In this document: one piece after another, positions 9,511 through 17,529 of the stretch | Layout: every line of letters begins with the position of its first letter | Numbering within the stretch: the stretch's first letter is position 1 | NCBI GenBank assembly: GCA_017387565.1 | Contig: JAFOEY010000042.1 | Location: 1 to 62,766 of the forward strand | DNA: 62,766 nt | Source: Lachnospiraceae bacterium | Lineage (GTDB): Bacteria > Bacillota > Clostridia > Lachnospirales > Lachnospiraceae | Direction of reading: 5' to 3' | Notes under the pieces: model-generated | What the model was told of the DNA's origin: nothing | What the model saw: only the letters and a program-made list of their open reading frames with translations | The model's database searches: none | Program-made: the position numbers and the translations under genes

Positions 9511-9539
9511 ATCATAATAGAAACCGTTTCAAATATCAA
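9511..9539 (-). promoter_or_regulatory. Sigma-A-like promoter of leuB-ilvD-ilvB
   Basis: -35 TTGATA (9534-9539) and -10 TATGAT (9511-9516) with 17-bp spacing. The spacer carries a cre-like palindrome. The predicted leader of about 135 nt shows no T-box consensus. The 352-bp gap 9369-9720 holds this promoter, the leader and the yajC terminator. Confidence 0.65.
9518..9531 (-). promoter_or_regulatory. cre-like (CcpA) operator in the leuB promoter
   Basis: TGAAACGGTTTCTA lies between the -35 and -10. It contains the palindrome GAAAC-G-GTTTC and fits the catabolite-responsive element pattern fairly well. The position suggests repression, although CcpA activates ilv-leu in Bacillus. Another LacI-family regulator could also fit. 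Confidence 0.4.
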
Positions 9540-9649
9540 CATTTTTCATACTAATTAGTCATTCTATAACCTGGTGTAATAATTTATATAAATCATGGTT
9601 ATTGCGCTCCAAAAGACCAAAGGTTTTTACTAAAATGTCATTTTTTCTC

Positions 9650-9687
9650 CCAAAAGAAAATGGCTATGCGAACATCACATAGCCATT
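9650..9687 (-). terminator. Rho-independent terminator after yajC
   Basis: A 10-bp perfect stem (AATGGCTATG/CATAGCCATT, 9659-9668 and 9678-9687) with a 9-nt loop is followed on minus by TTTTCTTTTG. Confidence 0.8.
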
Positions 9688-9720
9688 ACCTGTCATTTCC
9701 CAATAAGCGAAATAACGCTT

Positions 9721-10089
9721 TTATTTATCTTTCTTTTTCTCTTTTTTATCTTCTGCAGGAGCAGGTGCGCCGGCTTTTTCAATCTGTGCAATTGCACTTT
9801 TGCTCATCGGAATACGACAGTTTTTATTGCTACCAAATTCCACAATAACAGTGTCATCTGTAATATCAATAATCATACCGTAAAATCCGCTTGTCGTTAA
9901 AACACTGTCACCAATCTGCATTTCAGCGAGCATTGCATTAATTCTCTTCTGTTCTTTTCTCTGTGAGCCACCCATCAACCAAAACATCGCTACAATTGCT
10001 ACAATCCATACAACTATATAAACAACGGTGTTCGTTGGGCTCATTCCTGCATTTGCTGCATCAGCTGTACCTGATAATAAAATTCCCAT
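9721..10089 (-). CDS. yajC: Preprotein translocase accessory subunit YajC
   Basis: 122 aa. Small Sec-associated membrane protein with one transmembrane segment (VVYIVVWIVAIVAMFWLMGG, about 23-42). It is followed by the conserved RKEQKRINAMLAEMQIGD and SVLTTSGFYGMI motifs and a Lys/Glu-rich tail. The start ATG follows GGAGG. It lies downstream of tgt, the common bacterial tgt-yajC order, and has its own terminator. Confidence 0.93.
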   Translation of the reverse strand: MGILLSGTADAANAGMSPTNTVVYIVVWIVAIVAMFWLMGGSQRKEQKRINAMLAEMQIGDSVLTTSGFYGMIIDITDDTVIVEFGSNKNCRIPMSKSAIAQIEKAGAPAPAEDKKEKKKDK

Positions 10090-10191
10090 AATTGGACCTC
10101 CTGTAAATTCAACTAAAAAACATCATACACAAAACCCTGCTTTTCTTCAAGTAGTTTTGTGAATTTCATAAGTTTTTTAGAATTATACCAA

Positions 10192-10230
10192 GATTGCAAT
10201 AGCACAAAGTGCATAGCAATCTGTTGTCAT
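10192..10230 (-). repeat. MITE-like element, module-A fragment (copy 12)
   Basis: The reverse complement matches module A: CAGATTGCTATGCACTTTGT and GCAATCTTGGTATAAT. Ends are degenerate. It lies between tgt and yajC. Confidence 0.6.
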
Positions 10231-10236
10231 CTAAAT

Positions 10237-11364
10237 TTATTGTTTCTTCATAGAATCCATCATTTCTTTTTTAAATTGTGAAAATCTGCCTTCATCGAGT
10301 GCCTGTCGGATTTGCTCCATCAGATGATTGTAAAAATACAAATTATGCATGACACAAAAACGCATACCAAGCATTTCTTTGGCTTTTAGCATATGTCTGA
10401 CATAGGCTCTGCTGTATCTGCGACACGCCGGACACTGACAGCCTTCTTCGATTGGTCTATCATCCAGTTCATATTTTGCATTTAATAGATTCAACTTGCC
10501 ATGTGCCGTATAAACATTGGCATGTCTGCCGTTTCTGGTCGGATATACGCAGTCAAAAAAGTCAATTCCACGATCAACCGCTTCCAAAATATTTTCCGGC
10601 GTTCCGACGCCCATTAAATAGGTTGGCTTATTCTGAGGCAGAAATGGAACTGTCTCATCCAATATATGATACATCTGCTCATGAGTTTCCCCAACAGCAA
10701 GACCACCAATTGCATAACCCGGAAGATCAAACTCTGCAATGCGCTTTGCATGTTCAATACGAACATCATCATAGATTGCTCCCTGATTGATACCAAACAA
10801 CATCTGTTCCTTGTTAATCGTATCATCTAGGCTATTCAACCGTGCCATTTCATTTTTACAGCGTTCAAGCCATCTGGTTGTACGCTCCACAGATTTTACC
10901 ACATAATTTTTATCAGCCAGTGCCGGTGCACATTCATCAAACGCCATTGCTATCGTTGATGCCAGATTTGACTGAATCTGCATACTCTCTTCCGGTCCCA
11001 TAAAAATTTTATGGCCATCGATATGAGACTGAAATGTTACCCCTTCTTCTTTGATGCTACGAAGCTTTGCAAGTGAAAAAACCTGAAATCCTCCCGAATC
11101 AGTTAAAATCGGTTTGTTCCAGCTCATAAACTTATGTAAACCGCCAAGTTTTTTTACAATTTCATCACCGGGACGCACATGAAGGTGATAGGTATTGGAT
11201 AACTGCACCTGTGTTCCAAGGCCTTCTAAATCTTCTGTTGAAACGGCACCTTTAATGGCAGCTACCGTACCCACATTCATAAAAACGGGGGTTTCAATCA
11301 CTCCGTGAGGCGTATGAAAACGACCTCGTTTTGCACGTCCTTCTGTTTTTAATAATTCATACAT
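10237..11364 (-). CDS. tgt: tRNA-guanine transglycosylase
   Basis: 375 aa. It exchanges guanine for preQ1 at position 34 of GUN-anticodon tRNAs (queuosine pathway). The proton-acceptor Asp is in ILTDSGGFQVFSL and the nucleophile Asp in DFFDCVYPTRNGRHA. Zinc ligands are CQCPACRRYS followed by a His (VMHNLYFYNHL). Of two in-frame ATG codons I chose 11364, which has GAG 8 nt upstream. yajC follows it. Other queuosine genes are not in the window. Confidence 0.95.
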   Translation of the reverse strand: MYELLKTEGRAKRGRFHTPHGVIETPVFMNVGTVAAIKGAVSTEDLEGLGTQVQLSNTYHLHVRPGDEIVKKLGGLHKFMSWNKPILTDSGGFQVFSLAKLRSIKEEGVTFQSHIDGHKIFMGPEESMQIQSNLASTIAMAFDECAPALADKNYVVKSVERTTRWLERCKNEMARLNSLDDTINKEQMLFGINQGAIYDDVRIEHAKRIAEFDLPGYAIGGLAVGETHEQMYHILDETVPFLPQNKPTYLMGVGTPENILEAVDRGIDFFDCVYPTRNGRHANVYTAHGKLNLLNAKYELDDRPIEEGCQCPACRRYSRAYVRHMLKAKEMLGMRFCVMHNLYFYNHLMEQIRQALDEGRFSQFKKEMMDSMKKQ

Positions 11365-11422
11365 ATGCATTTCTCTTTAACTTTCCTGTTTCATTCTAAC
11401 TTTCTTTTATTGTTTCATACGA

Positions 11423-11452
11423 ATTATATGAATGTCAAAAGGTATTTTACAA
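11423..11452 (-). promoter_or_regulatory. Possible sigma-A promoter of tgt-yajC
   Basis: -35 TTGTAA (11447-11452) and -10 TATAAT (11423-11428) with 18-bp spacing. The -35 touches the end of the upstream gene. Confidence 0.5.
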
Positions 11453-11458
11453 CTTTAA

Positions 11459-12409
11459 TCATTTATCGGGTGAATTTTCCTTTACCAATTCCGTAAATTC
11501 CTCCAGACAAAGATTCTGTTCTTTCATAACTTTTGCAGCTTTTTTCCCTACATATCGAAAGTGCCAAGGTTCAAATTCAATTCCGGTAATACTTTCTTTA
11601 CCAAGCGGATAACGAATGACAAAACCATATTCCGTACAGTGTTTTTCAAGCCATATTCCCGCATCCGTTGCTCCAAAGCCTTCATTTAAGCCGGAATACT
11701 TATCTGAAACAATATCCAGGGCAAGACCAATTTCATGCTCACTGGCACCCGGGATTGTAACAGCCTGCGCCGTCAGATAATAAGCATCCATATAGGAATT
11801 TCCTTGTTTTATATAGTTTTTAACTTTTTTATCAAATAAATAATCTTGTCGGCTGCTCGGTCGGTAAGGTGAGCAAACAACCAGATTAATTCCATCTTCT
11901 TTCGCATCCTCAAACATCTTATTCAGTTCAGAAATGATCCTTCGATCACATTTCATTCGACCGCGCGGAGTGCTGATACTTCCAAGCTTTAATTCATAAT
12001 CATCCGGTATCGGATGCTGTTTATTGACCAAAATCAAACGCCAGTCACCTGCTCTGAATTCTGAATAATCCACTTCTGACGAATCAATCTGTTGTTCCGT
12101 CTCTTCCGCGCCTTTTTCTTTTTGATTACTTTCACGAGATGCTTGTCCAATTGCTTGTTCTGCAGATTGCATTTTTTGTTCTGTAGTTTGTTCTTTAGCC
12201 TGTTCTTTTATTTGTTCTGATGTTTGATCCGAAAAAGTCTCAATAACAGCTTCGCCGCCTACAATTTCTTCTCCATAAAAATAATTCTGCAAAGCAGACC
12301 ACGTCACACTGCAATTACAAACAAAAAGAAAAACAGCAAAAAAAATGATAAGCCATCTCTCAAAAAAACTCCCAAAAATACAAGACTTCTCTTTTGTTTT
12401 TTCTTTCAT
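11459..12409 (-). CDS. VanY/DacB-type D-alanyl-D-alanine carboxypeptidase
   Basis: 316 aa. A membrane-anchored zinc peptidase trims the terminal D-Ala of peptidoglycan stem peptides outside the cell. A cytoplasmic basic start precedes a membrane segment (about 19-38). A Gln/Glu-rich linker (about 60-115) leads to the peptidase domain. The zinc signature SEHEIGLALD has His225 and Asp232, and EPWHFRYVG has His283. The substrate-binding SPYRPSSRQ motif is present. It is a lone gene with no van regulators nearby, so a housekeeping wall role is more likely than vancomycin resistance. Confidence 0.88.
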   Translation of the reverse strand: MKEKTKEKSCIFGSFFERWLIIFFAVFLFVCNCSVTWSALQNYFYGEEIVGGEAVIETFSDQTSEQIKEQAKEQTTEQKMQSAEQAIGQASRESNQKEKGAEETEQQIDSSEVDYSEFRAGDWRLILVNKQHPIPDDYELKLGSISTPRGRMKCDRRIISELNKMFEDAKEDGINLVVCSPYRPSSRQDYLFDKKVKNYIKQGNSYMDAYYLTAQAVTIPGASEHEIGLALDIVSDKYSGLNEGFGATDAGIWLEKHCTEYGFVIRYPLGKESITGIEFEPWHFRYVGKKAAKVMKEQNLCLEEFTELVKENSPDK

Positions 12410-12608
12410 GCTTCCACCATATAAATCACATATTTAACATGCATTGATTATTCTATCATGTTTTTTGATTTTTAGCAGTTATTTTTTCTCACTTCTTAAC
12501 CATTTCGGTTGTACAGCAAAAGTCAATTGCCAATTGTTTTATTAAAATCTCATTCATAGTTTTCTTCTTTATCATTCTTTCAAATTCTTTCAAATTTCAT
12601 TTACTTTA

Positions 12609-13316
12609 TCAAATCCGATTTACATCCTCTGTCTGCATGATGATTTCAGAATAATCCGGATATTCCCTTAAAAATCGGCTGATAATCTGCGGTTTATTCC
12701 AATAATGCATGGGGTAGATATGCTGTACATTAATCTTTTTCAAAAAGTAAAGCATTCCCTTTGCATAATCCTGCTCCTGTCTCGGGTCCAGTGGCAGAAA
12801 AGCTACATCCAGCGTACTGTCCTTGTCATTTTCTTTCAAGTAAGTATTCAACAAATCAATCTCATGGCGATAGTTTCCGGTCATTTGTTTATTATACTGT
12901 TCGCTTTCTCCTTCCCATACCCAGTCGTTTAAATCTCCTGCATGATAGATATTTCCTTCCGGACATTGCACCAAGAAAGCCACGCCGGCATCCGTAGAAT
13001 GTAATGTTCTTAAAATTGTGTGGCACGGCAGTTCATAGGTTTCATGAAATCTAACCTTTTGAATCTCCACGTTGTCAGGATATACCTTAGGCGAAATATC
13101 TTTTGCAAGCACGGCAGTCACATGTTTCATTCCCATATTTTTCAAAAGAGAAAAGACCTCTTTATTGTAATGGTCTCTATGACTGTGACTGGCAAAAACC
13201 AAAATCTGCTTATTCGTATCTAAAGATGGCAAAGAGCCTTTATAATAATCAAACAGATAATAGCATTCTTTCGTTTCCACCAAAAATCCACTGTGATAAA
13301 TATAGGTTATCTTCAT
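12609..13316 (-). CDS. Metallo-beta-lactamase-fold hydrolase
   Basis: 235 aa. The motif SHSHRDHYN (about residues 43-51) supplies the metal ligands of the MBL fold. A second His/Asp motif is in YHAGDLNDW, and a late His is in YPMHYW. It resembles the short UlaG-like/YtkL branch of metal-dependent hydrolases. The substrate cannot be predicted. The flanking gaps of about 200 and 60 bp show nothing recognisable. It is followed by no cotranscribed partner. Confidence 0.8.
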   Translation of the reverse strand: MKITYIYHSGFLVETKECYYLFDYYKGSLPSLDTNKQILVFASHSHRDHYNKEVFSLLKNMGMKHVTAVLAKDISPKVYPDNVEIQKVRFHETYELPCHTILRTLHSTDAGVAFLVQCPEGNIYHAGDLNDWVWEGESEQYNKQMTGNYRHEIDLLNTYLKENDKDSTLDVAFLPLDPRQEQDYAKGMLYFLKKINVQHIYPMHYWNKPQIISRFLREYPDYSEIIMQTEDVNRI

Positions 13317-13376
13317 TGTAAATTTACCTTTCTGCCAGTTCTTATATGTTCAATCTATGCCATTTGAAGTTTTATT

Positions 13377-14192
13377 TCAACTAAAATAAGCCCTCTGGGT
13401 TCGCTCCAACTCTGCAATGGAAACATAATGCTTTATATAGAATTCCTCATTTGTATTATCCATAAGCATTTCCCAATGTTCTTCATCCCATTTTTTCAAT
13501 TCTTCAGGTGACATGGAAGCTCCTACGCCCCTGCATGCTCGCATTCTTCCATGCCATGCCTCTCTTGAAAAAGGAATATCTACACGAAACTCTTCCTGTG
13601 ATATCAAATCAAAATACTCCATATATTCGTCCGGAACCCATACCGGATGTACAGTATCACCACAACCTGTCCACTTCGGATTGTATTTTAGGATAATCTC
13701 TTCACTTTTATAGGCAACTTGATCTTCATAGGGCAACCATCCCATATATAAAATCAGGAACTTGCCGTCCGGCTTAAGTATTTTGGCAAATTTGGGGGCA
13801 GTAATTTTATGATCCGGATACCAGATGCACTGGCAGGCAGTTATGACATCAAATGTTTCGTCCGGGAAATCCACATCCTCTGCTTTGCAGACAAAAAAAT
13901 CAATATCCATGCCACTCTCTTTAGCAAGTATTTTTGCCTGTTCAATCTGGTTTTCTGCGATATCCGTTCCCGTCCATTTTGCTCCGTATCGATACATATT
14001 TCGTGGCAAAACTCCTGTTCCTGTACCAATATCAAGAACTTGCTGTCCGTCTTTGCACAGACCAAGTCTTAATATGTACTGATAAAATTCATCCGGATAA
14101 ATATCCCGATATTTTGCATAGTCTGCGGAAGTCTTTCCCCAGTCAAAAGATTTTCCGTCATCTATGTATGAAATACTTTGTTTCTTGTCCAT
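13377..14192 (-). CDS. SAM-dependent class I methyltransferase
   Basis: 271 aa. The SAM-binding motif I is VLDIGTGTGVLPRNM (about 53-67), followed by the acidic GTDIAENQI and DETFDVITACQCIWY post-motifs. It belongs to the Methyltransf_11/25-like group. The substrate is unknown. ATG 14192 follows GAGGAG. The 204-bp gap upstream contains a loose TACCCCGC/GCGGGGTA inverted repeat but no gene. Confidence 0.82.
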   Translation of the reverse strand: MDKKQSISYIDDGKSFDWGKTSADYAKYRDIYPDEFYQYILRLGLCKDGQQVLDIGTGTGVLPRNMYRYGAKWTGTDIAENQIEQAKILAKESGMDIDFFVCKAEDVDFPDETFDVITACQCIWYPDHKITAPKFAKILKPDGKFLILYMGWLPYEDQVAYKSEEIILKYNPKWTGCGDTVHPVWVPDEYMEYFDLISQEEFRVDIPFSREAWHGRMRACRGVGASMSPEELKKWDEEHWEMLMDNTNEEFYIKHYVSIAELERTQRAYFS

Positions 14193-14396
14193 GAGTATTG
14201 CTCCTCATCATTTTTCTTTTTTGAGATTGTTAATTATATTTTGGTTTTGTCAAGTTTCTTTTAGGTTTATCAAATGTCTTTCGGGGTACATTTTTCGAAC
14301 TCTGCCTGTGTTTACCCCGCCAGTATATTTTCACGGGATATATCCGGCTTATTTCCTTTTCCCTTGCTCCGTCATCTAGTTTCCGCGGGGTATTGT

Positions 14397-14834
14397 TTAT
14401 ACTTCCTTTGCCATAAAAATCACATGTTCGCAATGAATGAAATCGTTTTTCTCATAGAATTTTGGTGCCGGTGCATATCTATTGGTAGATAATGTTATCC
14501 CGGCAAGACCATGTTCTTTCACATATTCTTCAATCTTATGTAGCAGTACTGTTCCAATCCCCATTCTCTGTCTATCGGGTTTTACAAACATCTCTTCAAC
14601 ATATACTTCGGAATTATTCCACCATACCTTCTCATGTGCAAAGATTCCACCCAATAATTCACCATCTTCTTCTGCAACATATCCAACAAATTTTCTATAC
14701 TCAAAAAAATCTATCAGATACTCTACGGCGGTTTTCTTATCCCATCTGCACATCCAAAGCTCGTTATTATAAACAGCGCACAATATTTCAGCACATTTCT
14801 CTATATCACTGGCCTTCATTCCTCTTACGTTCAT
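14397..14834 (-). CDS. GNAT-family N-acetyltransferase
   Basis: 145 aa. The acetyl-CoA loop is QRMGIGTVLL, preceded by the strand VEEMFVKPD and followed by GITLSTNRYAPAPKFYEKNDF. The order is typical of small GNAT enzymes. The start is taken at ATG 14834 because AAGGA lies 8 nt upstream; another ATG three codons earlier abuts the ribosome site. The acceptor is unknown. It is flanked by a MITE-like repeat on its upstream side. Confidence 0.82.
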   Translation of the reverse strand: MNVRGMKASDIEKCAEILCAVYNNELWMCRWDKKTAVEYLIDFFEYRKFVGYVAEEDGELLGGIFAHEKVWWNNSEVYVEEMFVKPDRQRMGIGTVLLHKIEEYVKEHGLAGITLSTNRYAPAPKFYEKNDFIHCEHVIFMAKEV

Positions 14835-14882
14835 CAATTTCATCCTTTCATTTGAGAACTATATTACTATATATTTTGCCCC

Positions 14883-14944
14883 ATGATACCAACGGATTGC
14901 TACGCACTTTGCGCTCTCGCAATCCTAGTATCATTATAGTTAAC
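14883..14944 (+). repeat. MITE-like element, module-A copy (copy 4)
   Basis: 62 bp with ends ATGATACCA and TAGTATCAT. The interior is the nested dyad GGATTGC..GCAATCC. Modules B and C are missing. It lies between the flavodoxin and acetyltransferase genes. Confidence 0.8.
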
Positions 14945-15018
14945 GTCCGTTTTCTCGTCAAGTTGATGAATATGGAAACCAATATATTATTTTTGGAAAA
15001 TGCTTATAAAAAATGCAC

Positions 15019-15552
15019 CTATTCCCCTCTCACATAATCTACAATCGGATTGATATACTTTTTATCTGCTATGTCATAAGACTTTGAAAGCATCTCTCCC
15101 ATGATTTTTTCCTGTTCGGTTGCATCCTTTTTCTTTCTTACCATGGATGCAAATGCCTTCATAGTCAATTTCATAGGCAGTTTCATCTTTTCATAGGCAA
15201 TTCCACCCTGACAATAAAATGCCTTCGCATACTTACGCTCTTCGTCAGTCAATGCATTATGAAGAGCCACATCAACTTCCGGATTTTCATTGGGACTTGC
15301 ACCCACACAGAAAAGTACCAGTTTTTTCTCCTTCCAGTCAGGAATACGTTGTGTAAACCATTCACTGTTTACAATTTTTCCGCCCATGGCCCAGCCACCA
15401 TATATGATAACATCCGCCGTATCGAAATATTGAGCATCCTGCTTCTTGGCCTCCTCTAATGTGATGACATTTGCCTGCAGTTCCTCTGCCAACCAGTCGG
15501 CATATCGTTTGGTAAATCCTGTTTGTGATGAATAAACTATTATTGTTTTCAT
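15019..15552 (-). CDS. Flavodoxin-domain protein
   Basis: 177 aa. The N-terminal FMN-phosphate loop YSSQTGFTKRYADWLA is typical of flavodoxins and of the HemG-like flavodoxin_5 family. A GGWAMGGKI loop would contact the isoalloxazine. The C-terminal half (about 120-177) is longer than in classical flavodoxins. The gene overlaps the end of the marR-family gene by 4 bp, so both are probably one transcript and this protein is the regulator's likely output. The electron partner is unknown. Confidence 0.82.
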   Translation of the reverse strand: MKTIIVYSSQTGFTKRYADWLAEELQANVITLEEAKKQDAQYFDTADVIIYGGWAMGGKIVNSEWFTQRIPDWKEKKLVLFCVGASPNENPEVDVALHNALTDEERKYAKAFYCQGGIAYEKMKLPMKLTMKAFASMVRKKKDATEQEKIMGEMLSKSYDIADKKYINPIVDYVRGE

Positions 15553-16019
15553 GATTTTTTTAAATTCCTTTCCATTTGTAATATTGTCTGTATTGTTGTA
15601 ATAATCTGTTCTTCCGTTATCCCTTCATACATCTGATTCATTTTTATTTCACTAGCTTTGTCATTTTTATTGCAAAAATCCATACATTTTTTTGTTGTAA
15701 CAATTCTCTGCTTTCTTCGATCCGTCTCGTCAGCCAGTATTTCTATAAATCCCTTTTTTTCTAATTTCAATAAAATCTGTTTGACATTCTGATGTGAACT
15801 TGCCATGATATCCGATAATTCATTTATGGTAGGATTGTCCTTGCATAAATTAATGCAGATGATGGCAAAAAACTGTTTCCAAGTAATCTCCTCAAAAAAT
15901 GAATCCGCAACCGTCTGAAAACAATTATCAAAGGCACTAAGTAAACCAATTAAAAAGGTTCCCGGCGGCATCTGTCCAAATTCAACATTGCTATTTTGAA
16001 CCATTGCATTATAATCCAT
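15549..16019 (-). CDS. MarR-family transcriptional regulator
   Basis: 156 aa. A winged-helix repressor: helix-turn-helix NPTINELSDIMASSHQNVKQIL (about 79-100), then the wing KKGFIEILADETDRRKQRIV. It is the first gene of a two-gene operon with the flavodoxin. Two copies of GTAACATATTAC lie in the divergent gap with aroC and are good candidates for its own operator. The inducing ligand is unknown, with redox or antimicrobial signals plausible from the family. Confidence 0.85.
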   Translation of the reverse strand: MDYNAMVQNSNVEFGQMPPGTFLIGLLSAFDNCFQTVADSFFEEITWKQFFAIICINLCKDNPTINELSDIMASSHQNVKQILLKLEKKGFIEILADETDRRKQRIVTTKKCMDFCNKNDKASEIKMNQMYEGITEEQIITTIQTILQMERNLKKS

Positions 16020-16134
16020 AAAGCCCCTCCTTTTTTCTTATTTTTATAAAATAAATTATCTAAATGCATAAAACATAATTATGTACCACCAAATGCATTA
16101 TCAAAATATAAACCGTTACCTATGCGCCACTTAT

Positions 16135-16171
16135 GTAACATATTACCTATATGATATATGTAACATATTAC
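16135..16171. promoter_or_regulatory. Paired operator-like sites between marR and aroC
   Basis: Two identical 12-bp dyads GTAACATATTAC (16135-16146 and 16160-16171) lie 25 bp apart centre to centre. They sit upstream of the marR-family gene and about 35-90 bp from the aroC promoter. Autoregulation by the MarR protein is the simplest reading. Confidence 0.55.
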
Positions 16172-16204
16172 ATATTTATTGTCAATATAAAACATCTTTC
16201 CTTA

Positions 16205-16233
16205 TTGCGACAGATTTAAAAATTCTATATAAT
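16205..16233 (+). promoter_or_regulatory. Sigma-A-like promoter of aroC
   Basis: -35 TTGCGA (16205-16210), 17-bp spacer, and a perfect -10 TATAAT (16228-16233), 53 bp before the aroC start. Confidence 0.7.
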
Positions 16234-16286
16234 GGATGAGTATAAATTGCAAATACCAAGATAAGAGTTAAAGAGAGGAAAACATA

Positions 16287-17393
16287 ATGGCCGGTTCTAT
16301 TTTCGGAAAACACTTTACAATACAAACATTTGGCGAATCACACGGAGAAGGTCTGGGAGTTGTTGTTGATGGTGTTCCCGCTGGTTTAGCTCTGTGCGAA
16401 GAGGACATCCAGACATACTTGGACAGAAGAAAACCCGGAAGTTCCCGCTATGCAACGAAACGTGCCGAGGGAGATCTGGTTGAGATTATATCCGGTGTAT
16501 TCGAAGGAAAAACAACCGGTACTCCGATTGCAATGCTTGTGAGAAATACCTCACAGCGTTCCGGAGACTACAGTGAAATTGCATCCTATTACCGTCCCGG
16601 TCATGCAGATTATACCTTTGATGAAAAGTTTGGTTTTCGTGATTATCGGGGTGGCGGACGTTCATCCGGCCGTGAAACAATCGGACGTGTGGCCGGTGGC
16701 GCCATTGCCATAAAAATATTAAAAGAACTGGGAATTGAACTCTATGCATACACCAAATCCATAGGTCCCATTTCGATTCAATACGACCGTTTCGATAAAT
16801 CTCTGATTACTCTCACACCGACTGCCATGCCGGACGCAAAAACCGATGCAGAGGCATCCGTTTTTTTGGAACAGTGTATGAAAGAAACTGATTCAGCCGG
16901 TGGCGTTATCGAATGCGTTATAAAAAATGTTCCCGCAGGTATCGGCGAACCTGTCTTTGATAAACTGGATGCCCGTTTGGGACAGGCGATTATGTCTATC
17001 GGAGCTGTGAAAGCTTTCGAAATCGGTGATGGATTTGAGGTATCACAGAAAAAAGGCAGTGAAAATAACGATTCTTTTGTTTTATCGGATGATGAGAAAG
17101 AGATTTGTAAAAAGACCAACCATGCCGGTGGAATCCTTGGTGGAATTAGCGACGGTGACGATATTGTTTTACGAGCACATTTCAAACCTACGCCATCCAT
17201 TTTCAAAACCCAGCAGACAGTCAATAAAGACCTCAATGAAATCGATATCAACATCAAAGGCAGACATGATCCGATTATCGTTCCACGTGCAGTTGTTGTT
17301 GTTGAGGCTATGTCGGCTCTTACCGTTCTCGATCTCATGATGGAAAATATGAATTCACGTATGGACTATTTAAAAACAATATATAAGAAATAA
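16287..17393 (+). CDS. aroC: Chorismate synthase
   Basis: 368 aa. It converts EPSP to chorismate with reduced FMN, the last shikimate step. Signatures are TFGESHGEGLG near the N-terminus, RRKPGSSRYATKR, the middle GGGRSSGRETIGRVAGG, and a C-terminal LKTIYKK tail. ATG 16287 has GAGAGG upstream. It is one of few plus-strand genes. It stands alone, divergent from marR and convergent with the lactonase gene, with a shared terminator between them. Confidence 0.95.
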   Translation: MAGSIFGKHFTIQTFGESHGEGLGVVVDGVPAGLALCEEDIQTYLDRRKPGSSRYATKRAEGDLVEIISGVFEGKTTGTPIAMLVRNTSQRSGDYSEIASYYRPGHADYTFDEKFGFRDYRGGGRSSGRETIGRVAGGAIAIKILKELGIELYAYTKSIGPISIQYDRFDKSLITLTPTAMPDAKTDAEASVFLEQCMKETDSAGGVIECVIKNVPAGIGEPVFDKLDARLGQAIMSIGAVKAFEIGDGFEVSQKKGSENNDSFVLSDDEKEICKKTNHAGGILGGISDGDDIVLRAHFKPTPSIFKTQQTVNKDLNEIDINIKGRHDPIIVPRAVVVVEAMSALTVLDLMMENMNSRMDYLKTIYKK

Positions 17394-17456
17394 CGAATGT
17401 TGTACTGTTACGTTTTTATAAAAGTGAGAATGTGTTTGTAATAGAATATACAAATT
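17393..17456 (+). repeat. Second copy of the TGTTACG repeat family
   Basis: Aligns without gaps to 4503-4566 at about 80 percent identity, including GTACTGTTACG, AAGTGAGAA and ATAGAATAT. It begins at the aroC stop codon. The long terminal inverted repeats of the other copy are not evident here. Confidence 0.6.
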
Positions 17457-17482
17457 TCACAGCTAAATATGATAAGAAAAAC

Positions 17483-17527
17483 AAAAAAAGACGGAAGCCT
17501 GTAATTTTACAACGCTCCGTCTTTTTT
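17483..17527. terminator. Bidirectional terminator between aroC and the lactonase gene
   Basis: Stem AAAAAAGACGGA/TCCGTCTTTTTT with A and T tracts on both sides, so it can serve both convergent genes. Confidence 0.8.
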
Positions 17528-17529
17528 AA

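Noticed and set aside
9485-9515. Additional repeat copy before leuB (GACCCCTATATCAT)
   Set aside because: It resembles the end of the MITE-like family but is too short and partly lies in the promoter, so it may be chance.
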